Assembly (NCBI RefSeq): GCF_007680845.1
Contig: NZ_VEIY01000010.1
Span: forward strand, 31,956-95,955
Direction of reading: 5' to 3'
Source of the DNA: Curtobacterium pusillum
GTDB taxonomy: Bacteria > Actinomycetota > Actinomycetes > Actinomycetales > Microbacteriaceae
DNA length: 64,000 nt
The first letter of the stretch is position 1, and the number at the start of each line of letters is the position of its first letter. The notes under the pieces were generated by a model. The model was not told where the DNA came from, did no database searches, and saw nothing but the letters and a program-made list of their open reading frames with translations. Positions 1 through 8,476 of this stretch are shown here, one piece after another. Made by a program: the position numbers and the translations under genes.

Positions 1-224
1 TCACCGAGACCATCTTCGGCCGGGACGGCATCGGCGTGGTCGTGCAGAAGGCCGTCACCACGCAGGACGTCCCGGTGCTGCAGGCCGTCGTGTCCCTGGC
101 CGCGGTGGTGTTCGTGGTCGTGAACCTGATCGCCGACCTCGTGTCGCCGCTGCTCGACCCCCGGATCGAACTGCGCGCGGCGTCGACGAAGGCGCCGGCG
201 ACGACGGAGCTGGTGCCGGCATGA
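1..224 (+). CDS. Peptide-type ABC transporter permease, C-terminal fragment (DppB-like)
   Basis: Only the last ~73 codons are present; the reading frame enters at base 3. The visible tail has the ETIFGRDGIG block, the QDVPVLQ segment, one final hydrophobic helix ending in an N..AD..SPLLDPRIE pattern, and a short polar tail. This is the C-terminal signature of DppB/OppB permeases, which form half of the membrane channel of oligopeptide/nickel-type importers. Its TGA stop shares an ATGA with the next permease gene, so translation is probably coupled. The substrate cannot be read from this fragment. Confidence 0.88.
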   Translation, partial: TETIFGRDGIGVVVQKAVTTQDVPVLQAVVSLAAVVFVVVNLIADLVSPLLDPRIELRAASTKAPATTELVPA

Positions 225-1084
225 GCGCGGACCTCACCACCGTCCGGGTGACCACGTCCCCAGCGGTGCGGGCGGGCAACCGCCGCAGCGCCGTGGTCCC
301 CCCGACCGTGCTGCTCTCGTTCGCGGTGCTCGTGGTCGTGCTGCTGTGGTCGCTCGCGCCGGGGTTGTTCACCGGCCAGAGCGCCGTCACCGGCGACACC
401 GCGACGAAGCTGCAGGCGCCGTCGGCCGCCCACTGGTTCGGCACCGACTACCTCGGCCGTGACCTGTACGCCCGGGTGGTGCACGGCACGGCGTCCTCGG
501 TGACGAGCGCCCTCGTCGCGGTGGCCATCGGCCTGGTGGTCGGCGGCCTGATCGGGCTGGCCAGCGGGTTCCTCCGCGGCTGGGTCGACGTGCTGCTCGG
601 TCGCGTCGTGGACGTCCTGCTCGCGATCCCCGGATTCCTGCTGGCCGTCGTGATCGTCAGTTCGCTGGGCTTCCACACGATCAACGCCGCGGTCGCCACG
701 GGCATCTCGGCCGTCGCCGCCTTCGCCCGGCTCGCCCGTGCGGAGACGCTCAAGGCGCGGGGCTCGACGTTCGTCGAGGCCTCGTCCCTCGTCGGCGGCT
801 CCGGTGCGCACGCCCTGTTCCGACACGTGCTGCCGAACGCGTACCGGTCGGTGCTCGCGCTGGCCGTGCTCAACCTCGGCACCTCGATCCTGGTGATCGC
901 GTCGCTCGCCTTCCTCGGCTACGGCGACGCTCCACCCGCGTCGGACTGGGGGCTCCTGGTGGCCTCCGGCAAGACGTACCCGACGGCGCCGTGGCTCGTG
1001 GACGCCCCGGCGATCGTCATCGTCCTCACCGTGCTCTCGGTGAACCGGATCAGCCGCTGGCTGCGGAAGGCGGGTCGCTCATGA
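221..1084 (+). CDS. Peptide-type ABC transporter permease (DppC-like)
   Basis: A 287-residue inner-membrane permease of the DppC/OppC type. A first membrane helix lies near residues 28-50, the family block GTDYLGRD at 74-81, and the EAA loop that docks onto the ATPase near 186-206 (EASSLVGGSGAHALFRHVLPN region). Further helices follow to about residue 275. The ATG overlaps the stop of the upstream permease and its own stop overlaps the ATPase gene start (ATGA both times), so this is a tight operon. It would form the import channel with the preceding gene. No substrate-binding protein gene is visible; it should lie upstream of the window. Confidence 0.93.
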   Translation: MSADLTTVRVTTSPAVRAGNRRSAVVPPTVLLSFAVLVVVLLWSLAPGLFTGQSAVTGDTATKLQAPSAAHWFGTDYLGRDLYARVVHGTASSVTSALVAVAIGLVVGGLIGLASGFLRGWVDVLLGRVVDVLLAIPGFLLAVVIVSSLGFHTINAAVATGISAVAAFARLARAETLKARGSTFVEASSLVGGSGAHALFRHVLPNAYRSVLALAVLNLGTSILVIASLAFLGYGDAPPASDWGLLVASGKTYPTAPWLVDAPAIVIVLTVLSVNRISRWLRKAGRS

Positions 1085-2709
1085 CGGTCCAGGAGGAACG
1101 GATCCCCTCGGACACGCTGCTCACGGTGCGCGGGTTGACCGTCGCGTACGGCGGGACGGAGGTCGTGCACGGCGTCGACTTCACCGTCGGCCGCGGGCGC
1201 ACCGTCGCCGTCATCGGCGAGTCCGGGTCGGGCAAGTCCACGATCGCGAAGGCGGTGCTCGGCCTGCTGCCCGCGGGGTCGACCGTCAGCGGCTCGGCGG
1301 ACTTCGCGGGCGACGACCTCGTCACGCTGCCCGACCAGCGCTTCCGGGCGCTGCGCGGACGCCGGATCGGGTTCATCCCGCAGGACCCGGCGACCGCGCT
1401 GAACCCGGTCCGGACGATCGGCTCGCAGGCGCTCGAGGCGGCCGCGCTCACCGACGCCCCCACCGCCGAGGCGCGGCGGGCCGCCGTGCTCGCCGTCTTC
1501 GAGCGCGTCGGACTCACCGGTCCCGAGCGGGTGTGGCGGTCCTACCCGCACGAGCTGTCCGGCGGCATGCTCCAGCGCGTGCTCATCGGCCTGACCGTCC
1601 TGCCCGAGCCGGACCTCGTCGTCGCCGACGAGCCGACGAGCGCCCTCGACGTGACGATCCAGAAGCGGATCCTCGACCTGCTCGGCCAGCTCCGGGCCGA
1701 GCGGGGCATCAGTCTCCTGTTCATCACGCACGACCTCGCCGTCGCCGCCGAACGGGCCGACGACCTCGTGGTGCTGCGGGACGGTGTCGTCGAGGAACAG
1801 GGGCCCGCTGCCGAGGTGTTCCGCGCCCCGAAGTCCGAGTACGCCCGGCTGCTGCGCGCCGACGTGCCCGCGCTCAGCCCGGACCGGTACCGGTCCGCCG
1901 ACGCGGACGCAGACGCCCATCGCACCAGCGCCCGGGCCGATCGCCCCGCCCACATCACGGTCTCCGGGGTCGCGCGCCACTACGGTCAGGGCGACCGCAC
2001 CGTCCGGGCCGTCGACGGCGTCTCGTTCGACGTCCCGTCGGGGACCACGCACGCGCTCGTCGGCGAGTCCGGTTCCGGCAAGACCACCACCGTTCGCATG
2101 CTGCTCGGCCTGGAACGCCCCGACGCCGGCGTCATCGCGATCGACGGCGCCGAGGTGCACGGCCGCTCCAAGGCCGAGCTGCGCCGGGTCCGTCGGCAGC
2201 TGCAGCTCGTCTACCAGAACCCGTTCACCTCGCTCGACCCGACCTGGCAGGTCCGGAGGATCGTCGGCGAACCGCTCGACCGCTTCCGGATCGGCACCCG
2301 TGCCTCCCGGGCCGCGGCCGTGCGGGAGGCACTCGCGTCCGTCGGCCTCGACGAACGCTTCCTCCGCCGCCGCCCCACCGCCCTCTCCGGTGGCCAGCGG
2401 CAGCGCGTCGCGATCGCCCGCGCCCTCGTGCTCCGGCCCGAGGTGATCGTGCTCGACGAACCGACGAGCGCCCTCGACGTCACCGTGCAGGCCGGGATCA
2501 TCGGGCTGCTCACGCGCCTGCAGCGGGAGCTCGGACTGACCTACCTGTTCGTCTCGCACGACCTCGCCCTCGTCCGGCAGGTCGCGGACACGGTCACGGT
2601 GCTGCGGCACGGCCGGGTCGTCGAGTCCGGACCGGTCGAGCGGGTGTTCCACGACCCGCAGCACGAGTACACGCGCACCCTGCTCGACGCCGTCCCGGCA
2701 GCCAGCTGA
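1081..2709 (+). CDS. Fused double ATPase of a peptide-type ABC importer (DppD-DppF fusion)
   Basis: A 542-residue protein with two complete ABC ATPase domains in tandem. Domain 1 has Walker A at 46-53 (GESGSGKS), signature LSGGM at 159-163 and Walker B LVVADEP at 179-185. Domain 2 has Walker A 328-335, LSGGQ 435-439 and Walker B VIVLDEP 455-461. Both end in the oligopeptide-type C-terminal region (SEYARLL, HEYTRTLL). In most dpp/opp systems these are two proteins; fusion is common in actinobacteria and alpha-proteobacteria. The start chosen is the ATG overlapping the permease stop. It powers uptake through the two permeases and is followed after 10 nt by an aminotransferase with an AAGGAG ribosome site. 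Confidence 0.94.
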   Translation: MTVQEERIPSDTLLTVRGLTVAYGGTEVVHGVDFTVGRGRTVAVIGESGSGKSTIAKAVLGLLPAGSTVSGSADFAGDDLVTLPDQRFRALRGRRIGFIPQDPATALNPVRTIGSQALEAAALTDAPTAEARRAAVLAVFERVGLTGPERVWRSYPHELSGGMLQRVLIGLTVLPEPDLVVADEPTSALDVTIQKRILDLLGQLRAERGISLLFITHDLAVAAERADDLVVLRDGVVEEQGPAAEVFRAPKSEYARLLRADVPALSPDRYRSADADADAHRTSARADRPAHITVSGVARHYGQGDRTVRAVDGVSFDVPSGTTHALVGESGSGKTTTVRMLLGLERPDAGVIAIDGAEVHGRSKAELRRVRRQLQLVYQNPFTSLDPTWQVRRIVGEPLDRFRIGTRASRAAAVREALASVGLDERFLRRRPTALSGGQRQRVAIARALVLRPEVIVLDEPTSALDVTVQAGIIGLLTRLQRELGLTYLFVSHDLALVRQVADTVTVLRHGRVVESGPVERVFHDPQHEYTRTLLDAVPAAS

Positions 2710-2719
2710 AGGAGAAGCC

Positions 2720-3910
2720 ATGACGATCACCACCGCCAGCACCAAGCCGTCCCTCATCCGGGCGTTCACCGCGCCGAAGGGGTTCGGCGATCAGACGCTG
2801 CGCGACCCGCGACCCGACGCGATCGAGCTGCTCGGCGGCATCCCGGACCCGAGCGTCCTGCCCGGGGCCGAGCTCGCCGAGGCCACCGCGCGCGTGCTGT
2901 CCCGTCCGGGCCTGCCCGCGCTGCAGTACTCGCGCACCGCCGGCATCTCCCCGATCCGCGAGTGGATCGCGGCACGCGAGGGCGTCCCCGTCGACCGCAT
3001 CGTCATCACCAACGGCGGCTTCCACGGACTCGCCCTGGCGATCCAGGTCGTCCTCGAGCGCGGTGACCTCGTCGCGGTCGACAACCCGGTGTTCCCGCTG
3101 TTCCTCCGCGGGCTCGAGCTGGCCGACGCCGCGACGCTGCCGATCCCGGTCGGACCGCACGGGCTCGACCTCGACGCCCTCGAGCGGGAACTCGACGCGG
3201 GCGCGCGACCCCGCGCGCTCTACACGGTGCCGGACTTCCACAACCCGACGCAGGGCACGCTGCCGGCGGCCGATCGGGACCGCCTCGTCGCCCTCGCCGA
3301 GCGGTACGACTTCGTGGTGTTCGCCGACAACCCCTACCGGGAGCTCTGGTACGGCGACGGCCCCGAGCCCGTCGACGCCTTCAACCACTCGGAGCACGTC
3401 GTGCACGTCAACACGTTCACGAAGACCCTCGGCCCCGGGCTCCGACTCGGGTGGATCGTCGTCCCGGAACGATTCGTGAGCGACGTCGTCGCGCTCCGGA
3501 GCCGGCAGGACTCGCACAGCTCGACATTCGTGCAGGCCGTCATCGGCGAGCTCGTGACCGCGGACGACACGCTGTTCGACCGGACGCTCGACCGCGCGCG
3601 AGCGCTCTACCGCACCCGTGCGGAGACGCTCGCTGCCGCCCTGGAGGACACGACGCCCGGCGTCTTCGAGGTGACGGTCCCGGGTGGTGGGCTCTTCCTC
3701 TGGCCGCGGATCGCGGACGACCGGATCGACGCCGATGCCCTCGCAGCGGCGGCGAGTGCCGAGGGCGTCGAGTACCAGCGCGGCGGGTTCTTCCCGTCCG
3801 GGCCGGGCACGGACGCGGACCGGCACCTCCGGCTCGCGTACGGCCACGTCGACGAGGAGCGCCTCCGTCTGGCGGCGACCCGCCTCGGGCAGGCCGTCGC
3901 GCGCTTGTGA
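2720..3910 (+). CDS. PLP-dependent aminotransferase, class I/II (2-aminoadipate/MocR-like subgroup)
   Basis: A 396-residue fold-type I aminotransferase. The PLP lysine is K235 in NTFTKTLGPGLRLGW; the cofactor region PDFHNPTQGT is at 171-180 and FADNPYRELW near 201-210. Sequence style resembles LysN/2-aminoadipate and MocR-type catalytic domains, but no N-terminal winged helix is present, so it is an enzyme and not a regulator. An AAGGAG ribosome site lies just before the ATG. Being last in the importer operon suggests that it acts on an amino acid or amine delivered by the transporter; the substrate is inference. A long palindrome follows the stop. Confidence 0.9.
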   Translation: MTITTASTKPSLIRAFTAPKGFGDQTLRDPRPDAIELLGGIPDPSVLPGAELAEATARVLSRPGLPALQYSRTAGISPIREWIAAREGVPVDRIVITNGGFHGLALAIQVVLERGDLVAVDNPVFPLFLRGLELADAATLPIPVGPHGLDLDALERELDAGARPRALYTVPDFHNPTQGTLPAADRDRLVALAERYDFVVFADNPYRELWYGDGPEPVDAFNHSEHVVHVNTFTKTLGPGLRLGWIVVPERFVSDVVALRSRQDSHSSTFVQAVIGELVTADDTLFDRTLDRARALYRTRAETLAAALEDTTPGVFEVTVPGGGLFLWPRIADDRIDADALAAAASAEGVEYQRGGFFPSGPGTDADRHLRLAYGHVDEERLRLAATRLGQAVARL

Positions 3911-3930
3911 CGTGACCAGGAAACGGTCTG

Positions 3931-3960
3931 GAGGCGCGGTGCCAGCTGGCACCGCGCCTC
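3931..3960. repeat. Family-A palindromic element, copy 1 (likely bidirectional terminator)
   Basis: Perfect 30-bp palindrome: GAGGCGCGGTGCCAG followed directly by its reverse complement, with weaker pairing of the flanking ACGG/CCGT bases. It lies between the convergent aminotransferase and DUF3618 genes. Near-identical elements occur at 20677, 22935, 26163, 51201, 56291 and 60553. No T-run follows, so if it terminates transcription it does so as a GC-rich hairpin typical of actinobacteria. Confidence 0.9.
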
Positions 3961-3980
3961 CCGTCCGTCACTGGGTGACG

Positions 3981-4553
3981 TCAGCTGCTGCGCACGTCGT
4001 CCGCAGCACCCTGCGCGTGGTCCTTGACGTCGGACGCGGCACCCTGTGCCTCGTCCTTGACCGTCTGGGCCGCGTCCTTCGCGGTCCCGCTGAGGTCCTG
4101 CGCGTGCTCCTTCGCCGAGTCGCCGAGCTGCGAACCCACGTCCTTCGCCTGCTCCTTGACCTCCTCGACGAGGGGTGCCGCCTTGTCCTTCAGCTCACCG
4201 GCCAGCTCCTCCTCCTTGTCCGAGGTCGGGATGAGCGACGATGCGAGCCAGCCCGCGCCGAACGCGATGAGGCCGACCGCGAGCGGGTTGCCCTTGGCCT
4301 TCTCGACACCGCGCTGCGCGACGTCCTTCGCCTGACCGGTCGCACCGGACGCCGAGCCCGAGGCGCTCGAGCGGGCGGAGTCGGCCGCGCCCATGACGGA
4401 CTCACGGACGCCCTGGAACCGGTTCTTCACCTTCTCGGTCTGGCGGTGTGCGATGGCGGACGGGCTGACCTTGTCGGCGAGTGCGTCGACGTCGGAGCCG
4501 AGTTCGCCGCGGGTGCGCTCGATGTCGGCGCGGATCTCGTCTGGGGTGCTCAT
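3981..4553 (-). CDS. DUF3618 membrane-anchored amphipathic protein
   Basis: A 190-residue protein. Residues 3-50 match the DUF3618 pattern (DEIRADIERTRGELGSDVDAL). One membrane helix sits at about 91-109 (LAVGLIAFGAGWLASSLI). The C-terminal 80 residues are an Ala/Lys/Glu-rich amphipathic helix like those of LEA or apolipophorin-type stress proteins. Start chosen at MSTPDEIR because its ATG overlaps the stop of the upstream holin-like gene (ATGA). Last of a three-gene operon of similar proteins; function unknown, with an envelope or stress role inferred. Confidence 0.88.
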   Translation of the reverse strand: MSTPDEIRADIERTRGELGSDVDALADKVSPSAIAHRQTEKVKNRFQGVRESVMGAADSARSSASGSASGATGQAKDVAQRGVEKAKGNPLAVGLIAFGAGWLASSLIPTSDKEEELAGELKDKAAPLVEEVKEQAKDVGSQLGDSAKEHAQDLSGTAKDAAQTVKDEAQGAASDVKDHAQGAADDVRSS

Positions 4554-4993
4554 GGCTTCCTCCCGGTGTTGGGCTTGAGTGTCTCGGGGACTTCCTTGGC
4601 GGTCTCGATCGTCTGCGGGGCGCCCTTGATCTCCTTGATCTCCTTGCGCCCGCGGACGGCAAGGATCGCGGCGACGATCCCGTAGACGACCGCGATGATC
4701 AGTGCGGACCAGGCGTTGCCGACGAGGTAGCCGAGACCCCACCAGGCAGCGATCGACAGGAACAGCAGCGCGAACAGCGCGGTGAGTCCCGCGCCGCCGA
4801 ACATGCCGCCGGCCTTGCCCGCCTTCTTCGCGGAGTCGGTCAGCTCCGCCTTGGCGAGCGCGACCTCCTGCCGGAACAGGCTGGACAGGTCCTTCGACAC
4901 CTCGGAGAGCAGCTCCCCGAGCGGTGTCGTGGCGGCACGCTCCTCGGGTGTCGGCTCACCGAGTGGGGCGCCACCCGGCACGGTGTGGCTCAT
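4550..4993 (-). CDS. Holin-X / phage-holin-superfamily-III-like membrane protein
   Basis: A 147-residue protein with an amphipathic N-terminal region (PLGELLSEVSKDLSSLFRQE near 24-43), two membrane helices at about 66-87 and 92-113, and a basic KEIKEIK tail. This layout is the actinobacterial Holin-X family, which despite its name is chromosomal and usually adjacent to DUF3618 genes, as here. Both ends overlap neighbours by 4 nt, so it is the middle member of a translationally coupled operon. No evidence of phage origin. Function unknown. Confidence 0.88.
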   Translation of the reverse strand: MSHTVPGGAPLGEPTPEERAATTPLGELLSEVSKDLSSLFRQEVALAKAELTDSAKKAGKAGGMFGGAGLTALFALLFLSIAAWWGLGYLVGNAWSALIIAVVYGIVAAILAVRGRKEIKEIKGAPQTIETAKEVPETLKPNTGRKP

Positions 4994-5838
4994 ACGCCAC
5001 TCCCCGTCGTCGGGGCGTCGCCGCCCGCTTCCTTCTCGTGCTTGACCTCGGTCGCGAGGGCCTTGGTCAGACGGCCGGCGAGGATGCCCGCTCCGGCAGC
5101 GAGGGCGATGAACGTGCCCGGGCGCTTGGCGGCGAAGCTCTTCACCTCGTCGAGGAGCGAACCCGGGTCGCGGTTCTCGAGGAACCCGGCGGCGGAGGTC
5201 GCGCGTCCGGAGAGGTCGCGGACGACCTTCGACGCCACACCCTGCTCGTCGTCGTTGTCGGCCATGCGGCCGAGCTGCTCGCCGATGCTGCGGAGGCCAC
5301 CGGCGGCGCGCTGCTGCTGGTCGGCGGCCTGGCCCTTGAGGGTCTCGGTCGCCTGCCCGTACAGCTGCTTGGCGTGCTCGGTCGCCTCGGACGCGACGTT
5401 CGCGGCCTGCTCCTTGGCGGTGCCCGCGACGTCGGAGGCCTTGGCCTTGGCGTCACCGGCGACGTCCTGGGCGGCACCCTTCGCCGCGTCGGCCTTGCCG
5501 GAACCGGAGCCGCTGTCGGCCGGGCTCGGGCCGCCGTTGATGCCGGCGGTGGAGCCGGACAGGCCGGCACCGGAGCCGGACAGGCCGGTCGTCGGTGCTG
5601 CCGGCAGCTGCTCGTCGGCGGGGATCGCGTCGAGCGGCGCGTCGAACGGAACCTCGGCGGCGGTCTCGCCGTACGGGTCGTACGTCTGCGCGACGTCGGG
5701 GTCCGTCGGGCGCGCGGCGGGCGTGCCGCTCGCGAAGGAGGGAACCGTGACGCCGGGGTGGACCTCGTGGCCTTCAGAGGCCGCGGTGCGGTCGTGGATG
5801 GGCGTCCCGGAGTCGTTCCCGGGTGGGTTCGTGGTCAT
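4990..5838 (-). CDS. Uncharacterised protein with a long Ala-rich helical region and C-terminal membrane helix
   Basis: A 282-residue protein. The first ~110 residues are low-complexity, rich in Pro, Gly and Ser. The middle is a repetitive Ala/Lys/Glu amphipathic helix (AGDAKAKASDVAGTAKEQAAN and similar) followed by EQLGRMADNDDEQGVASKVVRDLSGRATSAA. A hydrophobic helix lies around 240-257, then a charged tail. First gene of the three-gene unit; the start at MTTNPPGNDSG is supported by a GGAAGG sequence before the ATG. The pattern is shared by Microbacteriaceae proteins next to Holin-X/DUF3618. It is probably a membrane-linked stress or envelope protein (inference). Confidence 0.8.
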   Translation of the reverse strand: MTTNPPGNDSGTPIHDRTAASEGHEVHPGVTVPSFASGTPAARPTDPDVAQTYDPYGETAAEVPFDAPLDAIPADEQLPAAPTTGLSGSGAGLSGSTAGINGGPSPADSGSGSGKADAAKGAAQDVAGDAKAKASDVAGTAKEQAANVASEATEHAKQLYGQATETLKGQAADQQQRAAGGLRSIGEQLGRMADNDDEQGVASKVVRDLSGRATSAAGFLENRDPGSLLDEVKSFAAKRPGTFIALAAGAGILAGRLTKALATEVKHEKEAGGDAPTTGSGV

Positions 5839-5986
5839 GGTCGGCCTTCCGGTTGTCTTCGCCCGCGACGTTCGTCGGGGCGCTTGCGCAACCGAACGTG
5901 CGCGCTGTGTCCTGGGGTGCGGTCCAGGATCGTCGCGAAACGCGGATGGGGCAGGGCCCCCAGCACCGGTCCGGTTGGATCGGGTG

Positions 5987-6748
5987 ATGCCATCCGTCTC
6001 CGTCGTCGTGCCGGTGCTCGACGACGCCGACCACCTCCGCCGGTGTCTCGAGGCCCTCGCCGCCCAGACCGTGCGGGTCGACGAGGTGATCGTCGTGGAC
6101 AACGGCAGCCACGACCACAGCGCCGCGGTCGCTCGGGCAGCGGGCGCGGTCGTCCTCACCGAACCGGTGCGCGGGATCGCCAGGGCGTCCGCCCGCGGCT
6201 ACGACCACGCGAGCGGCGACGTGCTCGCCCGGCTCGACGCCGACTCCGTCCCGCCACCCGGCTGGATCGCCGACACCCTGCGACTCCTCGGCGACCCGAC
6301 GGTCGTCGCGGTGACCGGCCCGGGTCGACCGCGCACCGGAGGGCGTCTCGTCCGCATGGTGTGGAGCGCGGTCTACATGCGGCCGTACTTCACCCTGGTG
6401 CGGGCCGCCCTCGGTCGGCCGCCGCTCTTCGGGTCGGCGATGGCGATGCGGCGGCAGACCTGGCTCGCGGTCCGGAGCCGCGTGCACCGCGACGACCCGG
6501 AGGTCCACGACGACGTCGACCTCAGCATGCAGCTCGACCCGGCCTGGCGCGTGGTGGCCGACCCGGCGCTCGCGGTGCAGGTGTCCGCGCGTCCGCTGTC
6601 CGGGCCGGCGTCCGCGCTCCTCCGGACCCGCCGGGCCTTCCACACGTTCCGGGTGAACGGACGTCGGGCGAACCCGGTGCGGCGGTGGGCGCGGAGGGCG
6701 CGGGTCGCGGCGCGTCGGCTCGCGGCCGACGAGTGGTCCCGCCGCTGA
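5987..6748 (+). CDS. Family 2 glycosyltransferase
   Basis: A 253-residue GT-A glycosyltransferase. It opens with SVSVVVPVLDDADHL, has VDEVIVVDNGSHDHS at 32-45, the metal-binding DAD at 84-86 (ARLDADSVPPPGW) and an acidic HDDVDLS block at 173-179 that supplies the catalytic base in GT2 enzymes. A hydrophobic segment near 122-140 may be membrane-associated. It transfers a sugar from a nucleotide donor; acceptor unknown, plausibly a cell-surface glycan or lipid. Single gene. A TTGGAT hexamer ends 6 nt before the ATG, fitting the leaderless pattern of this window; GTG at 5984 is an alternative start. Confidence 0.9.
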   Translation: MPSVSVVVPVLDDADHLRRCLEALAAQTVRVDEVIVVDNGSHDHSAAVARAAGAVVLTEPVRGIARASARGYDHASGDVLARLDADSVPPPGWIADTLRLLGDPTVVAVTGPGRPRTGGRLVRMVWSAVYMRPYFTLVRAALGRPPLFGSAMAMRRQTWLAVRSRVHRDDPEVHDDVDLSMQLDPAWRVVADPALAVQVSARPLSGPASALLRTRRAFHTFRVNGRRANPVRRWARRARVAARRLAADEWSRR

Positions 6749-6803
6749 CCTTCGGGAGGCGCGGCGCACCTCCGGCACTCCCCTCCGGCGCGCAGGCCCG
6801 CCG

Positions 6804-7751
6804 TCAGGCGCGGGCGGGGGACGGGCCCACCGCGAGGATGCGGGCGCGGATGACGTCCGCGGCGCTGTCCTCCGCCGCCACGACGACCCGGACGGACGGC
6901 CCGTCGGCCGCCGGGACGGTCCGGCCGTGCTCGGCACCGCCGAGGACGACGTCCAGCGGCGTGCTCCGGACCGTCGGTCCGACCTCGCCCGCCGCGATCG
7001 CCGCGGCGAGCGGGTCGTGCAGCGGTGCCCGACGGACGTGGTCGACCGTCTCGTAGAAGTCGATGTAGCGCGACAGCATCGTCCCGAGCGCCACCCGCAG
7101 CGGATCGCCGGCCGCGGTGAACCGAGCGGCGTCGGCGTCGTCGAACCGGTGCTGCCGTGTGACGTCGAGCGGGACGAGCACGAGGTCGAACCCGGCGCGG
7201 AGCACCCGCCGCGCGGCCTCGGCGTCGTTGTGGACGTTCGCCTCGGCGGTCGGCGAGACGTTGCCCCGGTCCCAGACGGCGCCGCCCATGATCGTGAGCG
7301 TGCCGACGAGTTCCGGCAGGCGCGGCTCGAGCTCGAGCGCGACGGCGAGGTTCGTCAGCGGCCCGATGGCGAGCACGTCGAGCTTCCGCGGTCCGTCCGC
7401 GAACGCGCGCGCCTGGCGGACCAGCAGTTCGGCGGCCGGGTCGTCGGCGGCCGCGACGCCCGGCGGCAGGTCGACGCCGCCGATCCCGTTCGCTCCGTGC
7501 ACGTGCGGGGCGCCGCCCCGGTACGCGCCGCCGATGGGATCGTGCGCGCCGACGGCGACGGGCACGGCGCGCTCGCACATCGCGAGGAGCGCCGCCGTGT
7601 TGACCGCCGCCGTCGCGGCGTCGATGTTCCCGGACACCGTCCCGATGCCGACGAGGTCGACGTGCGGCACGTCGAGCAGGTACGTGAGCGCGAGCGCGTC
7701 GTCGACGCCGGTGTCGCAGTCGAGGAAGAGCGGGACGGTGGGGACGGTCAT
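6804..7751 (-). CDS. Inosine/uridine-preferring nucleoside hydrolase (IunH family)
   Basis: A 315-residue nucleoside hydrolase. The calcium-binding D-x-D-x-x-x-DD motif is at 11-18 (DCDTGVDD), the GPLTNLA block at 130-136, and HDP at 245-247 supplies the conserved His and metal-ligand Asp. The family hydrolyses the N-glycosidic bond of ribonucleosides for purine or pyrimidine salvage. Its ATG lies 5 nt after the stop of the XRE-cupin regulator, so the two are co-transcribed and nucleoside catabolism is the likely regulated function. A decayed palindrome-like sequence lies between its 3' end and the convergent glycosyltransferase. Confidence 0.93.
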   Translation of the reverse strand: MTVPTVPLFLDCDTGVDDALALTYLLDVPHVDLVGIGTVSGNIDAATAAVNTAALLAMCERAVPVAVGAHDPIGGAYRGGAPHVHGANGIGGVDLPPGVAAADDPAAELLVRQARAFADGPRKLDVLAIGPLTNLAVALELEPRLPELVGTLTIMGGAVWDRGNVSPTAEANVHNDAEAARRVLRAGFDLVLVPLDVTRQHRFDDADAARFTAAGDPLRVALGTMLSRYIDFYETVDHVRRAPLHDPLAAAIAAGEVGPTVRSTPLDVVLGGAEHGRTVPAADGPSVRVVVAAEDSAADVIRARILAVGPSPARA

Positions 7752-7755
7752 CCGG

Positions 7756-8409
7756 TCATCCTCGCACCGAGGAGCGCTTCGCCGAGCGGTCCGCCGGCCG
7801 CGAGCGCACGTGCGCCCGCTCCCCCTGCGGCCCGTACAGGCAGAGCACCTCGGTCACCTCGTCGGTGACGTTGCCGATCCAGTGCGGCGTGTGCGTGTCG
7901 AACTCGACGACCTCGCCCGGGCCGAGGTCGAGGTCGCGCTCCCCGAGGAGCAGCCGCAGCCGGCCGGACAGGACGTAGAGCCACTCGTACCCTTCGTGCG
8001 TCTTGCGGGTCGGCTCGCCACCCGGGGACCGCGGCGGGAACAGCTGCTTGAACGACCGCACCCCGCCGGTCCGCCGGGTGAGCGGCACGACCACCCGACC
8101 CCCGTGCAGCTCGGGCTTGAGGTGCACGCGCGGGTCACCGGTCTCGGGCGCCCCGACGAGGTCGTCGAGCGGCACCTGGTACGCGCGGGCGAGCGGCAGC
8201 AGGAGCTCGAGCGTGGGCTTCCGTCGTCCGGACTCCAGCCGCGACAGCGTGGACACGGAGATCCCGGTCTCCTCGGCGAGCGCCGCGAGGGTGACGGAGC
8301 GGCGCGCACGGAGGGCGCGGAGCCGAGGACCGACCGCGTCGACGACCTCAGCAGTCGTACGTGCGGTGATCCGTTCCTCCCGGCCACGGTCGTGTGCTGA
8401 GCTGCCCAT
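7756..8409 (-). CDS. XRE-family regulator with C-terminal cupin domain
   Basis: A 217-residue two-domain regulator. The helix-turn-helix covers about 24-80 (LAALAEETGISVSTLSRLES at 41-60), the linker runs to ~120, and a cupin barrel fills 125-200 (HEGYEWLYVLSGRLRLLLG; PGEVVEFDTHTPHWIGN). Such proteins sense a small ligand with the cupin domain. It is followed after 4 nt by the nucleoside hydrolase gene and is divergent from a flavoprotein gene. Start taken at MGSSAHDRG; an ATG at 8418 is also possible. The perfect TTGCC-N5-GGCAA repeat just upstream is a likely autoregulatory operator. Confidence 0.91.
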   Translation of the reverse strand: MGSSAHDRGREERITARTTAEVVDAVGPRLRALRARRSVTLAALAEETGISVSTLSRLESGRRKPTLELLLPLARAYQVPLDDLVGAPETGDPRVHLKPELHGGRVVVPLTRRTGGVRSFKQLFPPRSPGGEPTRKTHEGYEWLYVLSGRLRLLLGERDLDLGPGEVVEFDTHTPHWIGNVTDEVTEVLCLYGPQGERAHVRSRPADRSAKRSSVRG

Positions 8410-8418
8410 GGCGACCAT

Positions 8419-8435
8419 GTTGCCAGACCGGCAAC
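8419..8435. promoter_or_regulatory. Inverted repeat GTTGCC-N5-GGCAAC, candidate operator of the XRE-cupin regulator
   Basis: Perfect 6-bp arms around AGACC, in the 67-nt gap between the divergent regulator and flavoprotein genes. Its position over the regulator's promoter region suggests autoregulation and possibly joint control of the flavoprotein. Assigned by position and symmetry only. Confidence 0.55.
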
Positions 8436-8476
8436 GTGGCTTGCTGCTCCTGCGCCCTGCTGCTGATGATGCCCGC

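Noticed and set aside
4550..4993. Phage remnant suggested by the holin-family protein
   Set aside because: No other phage gene is nearby, and Holin-X proteins are ordinary chromosomal neighbours of DUF3618 genes.
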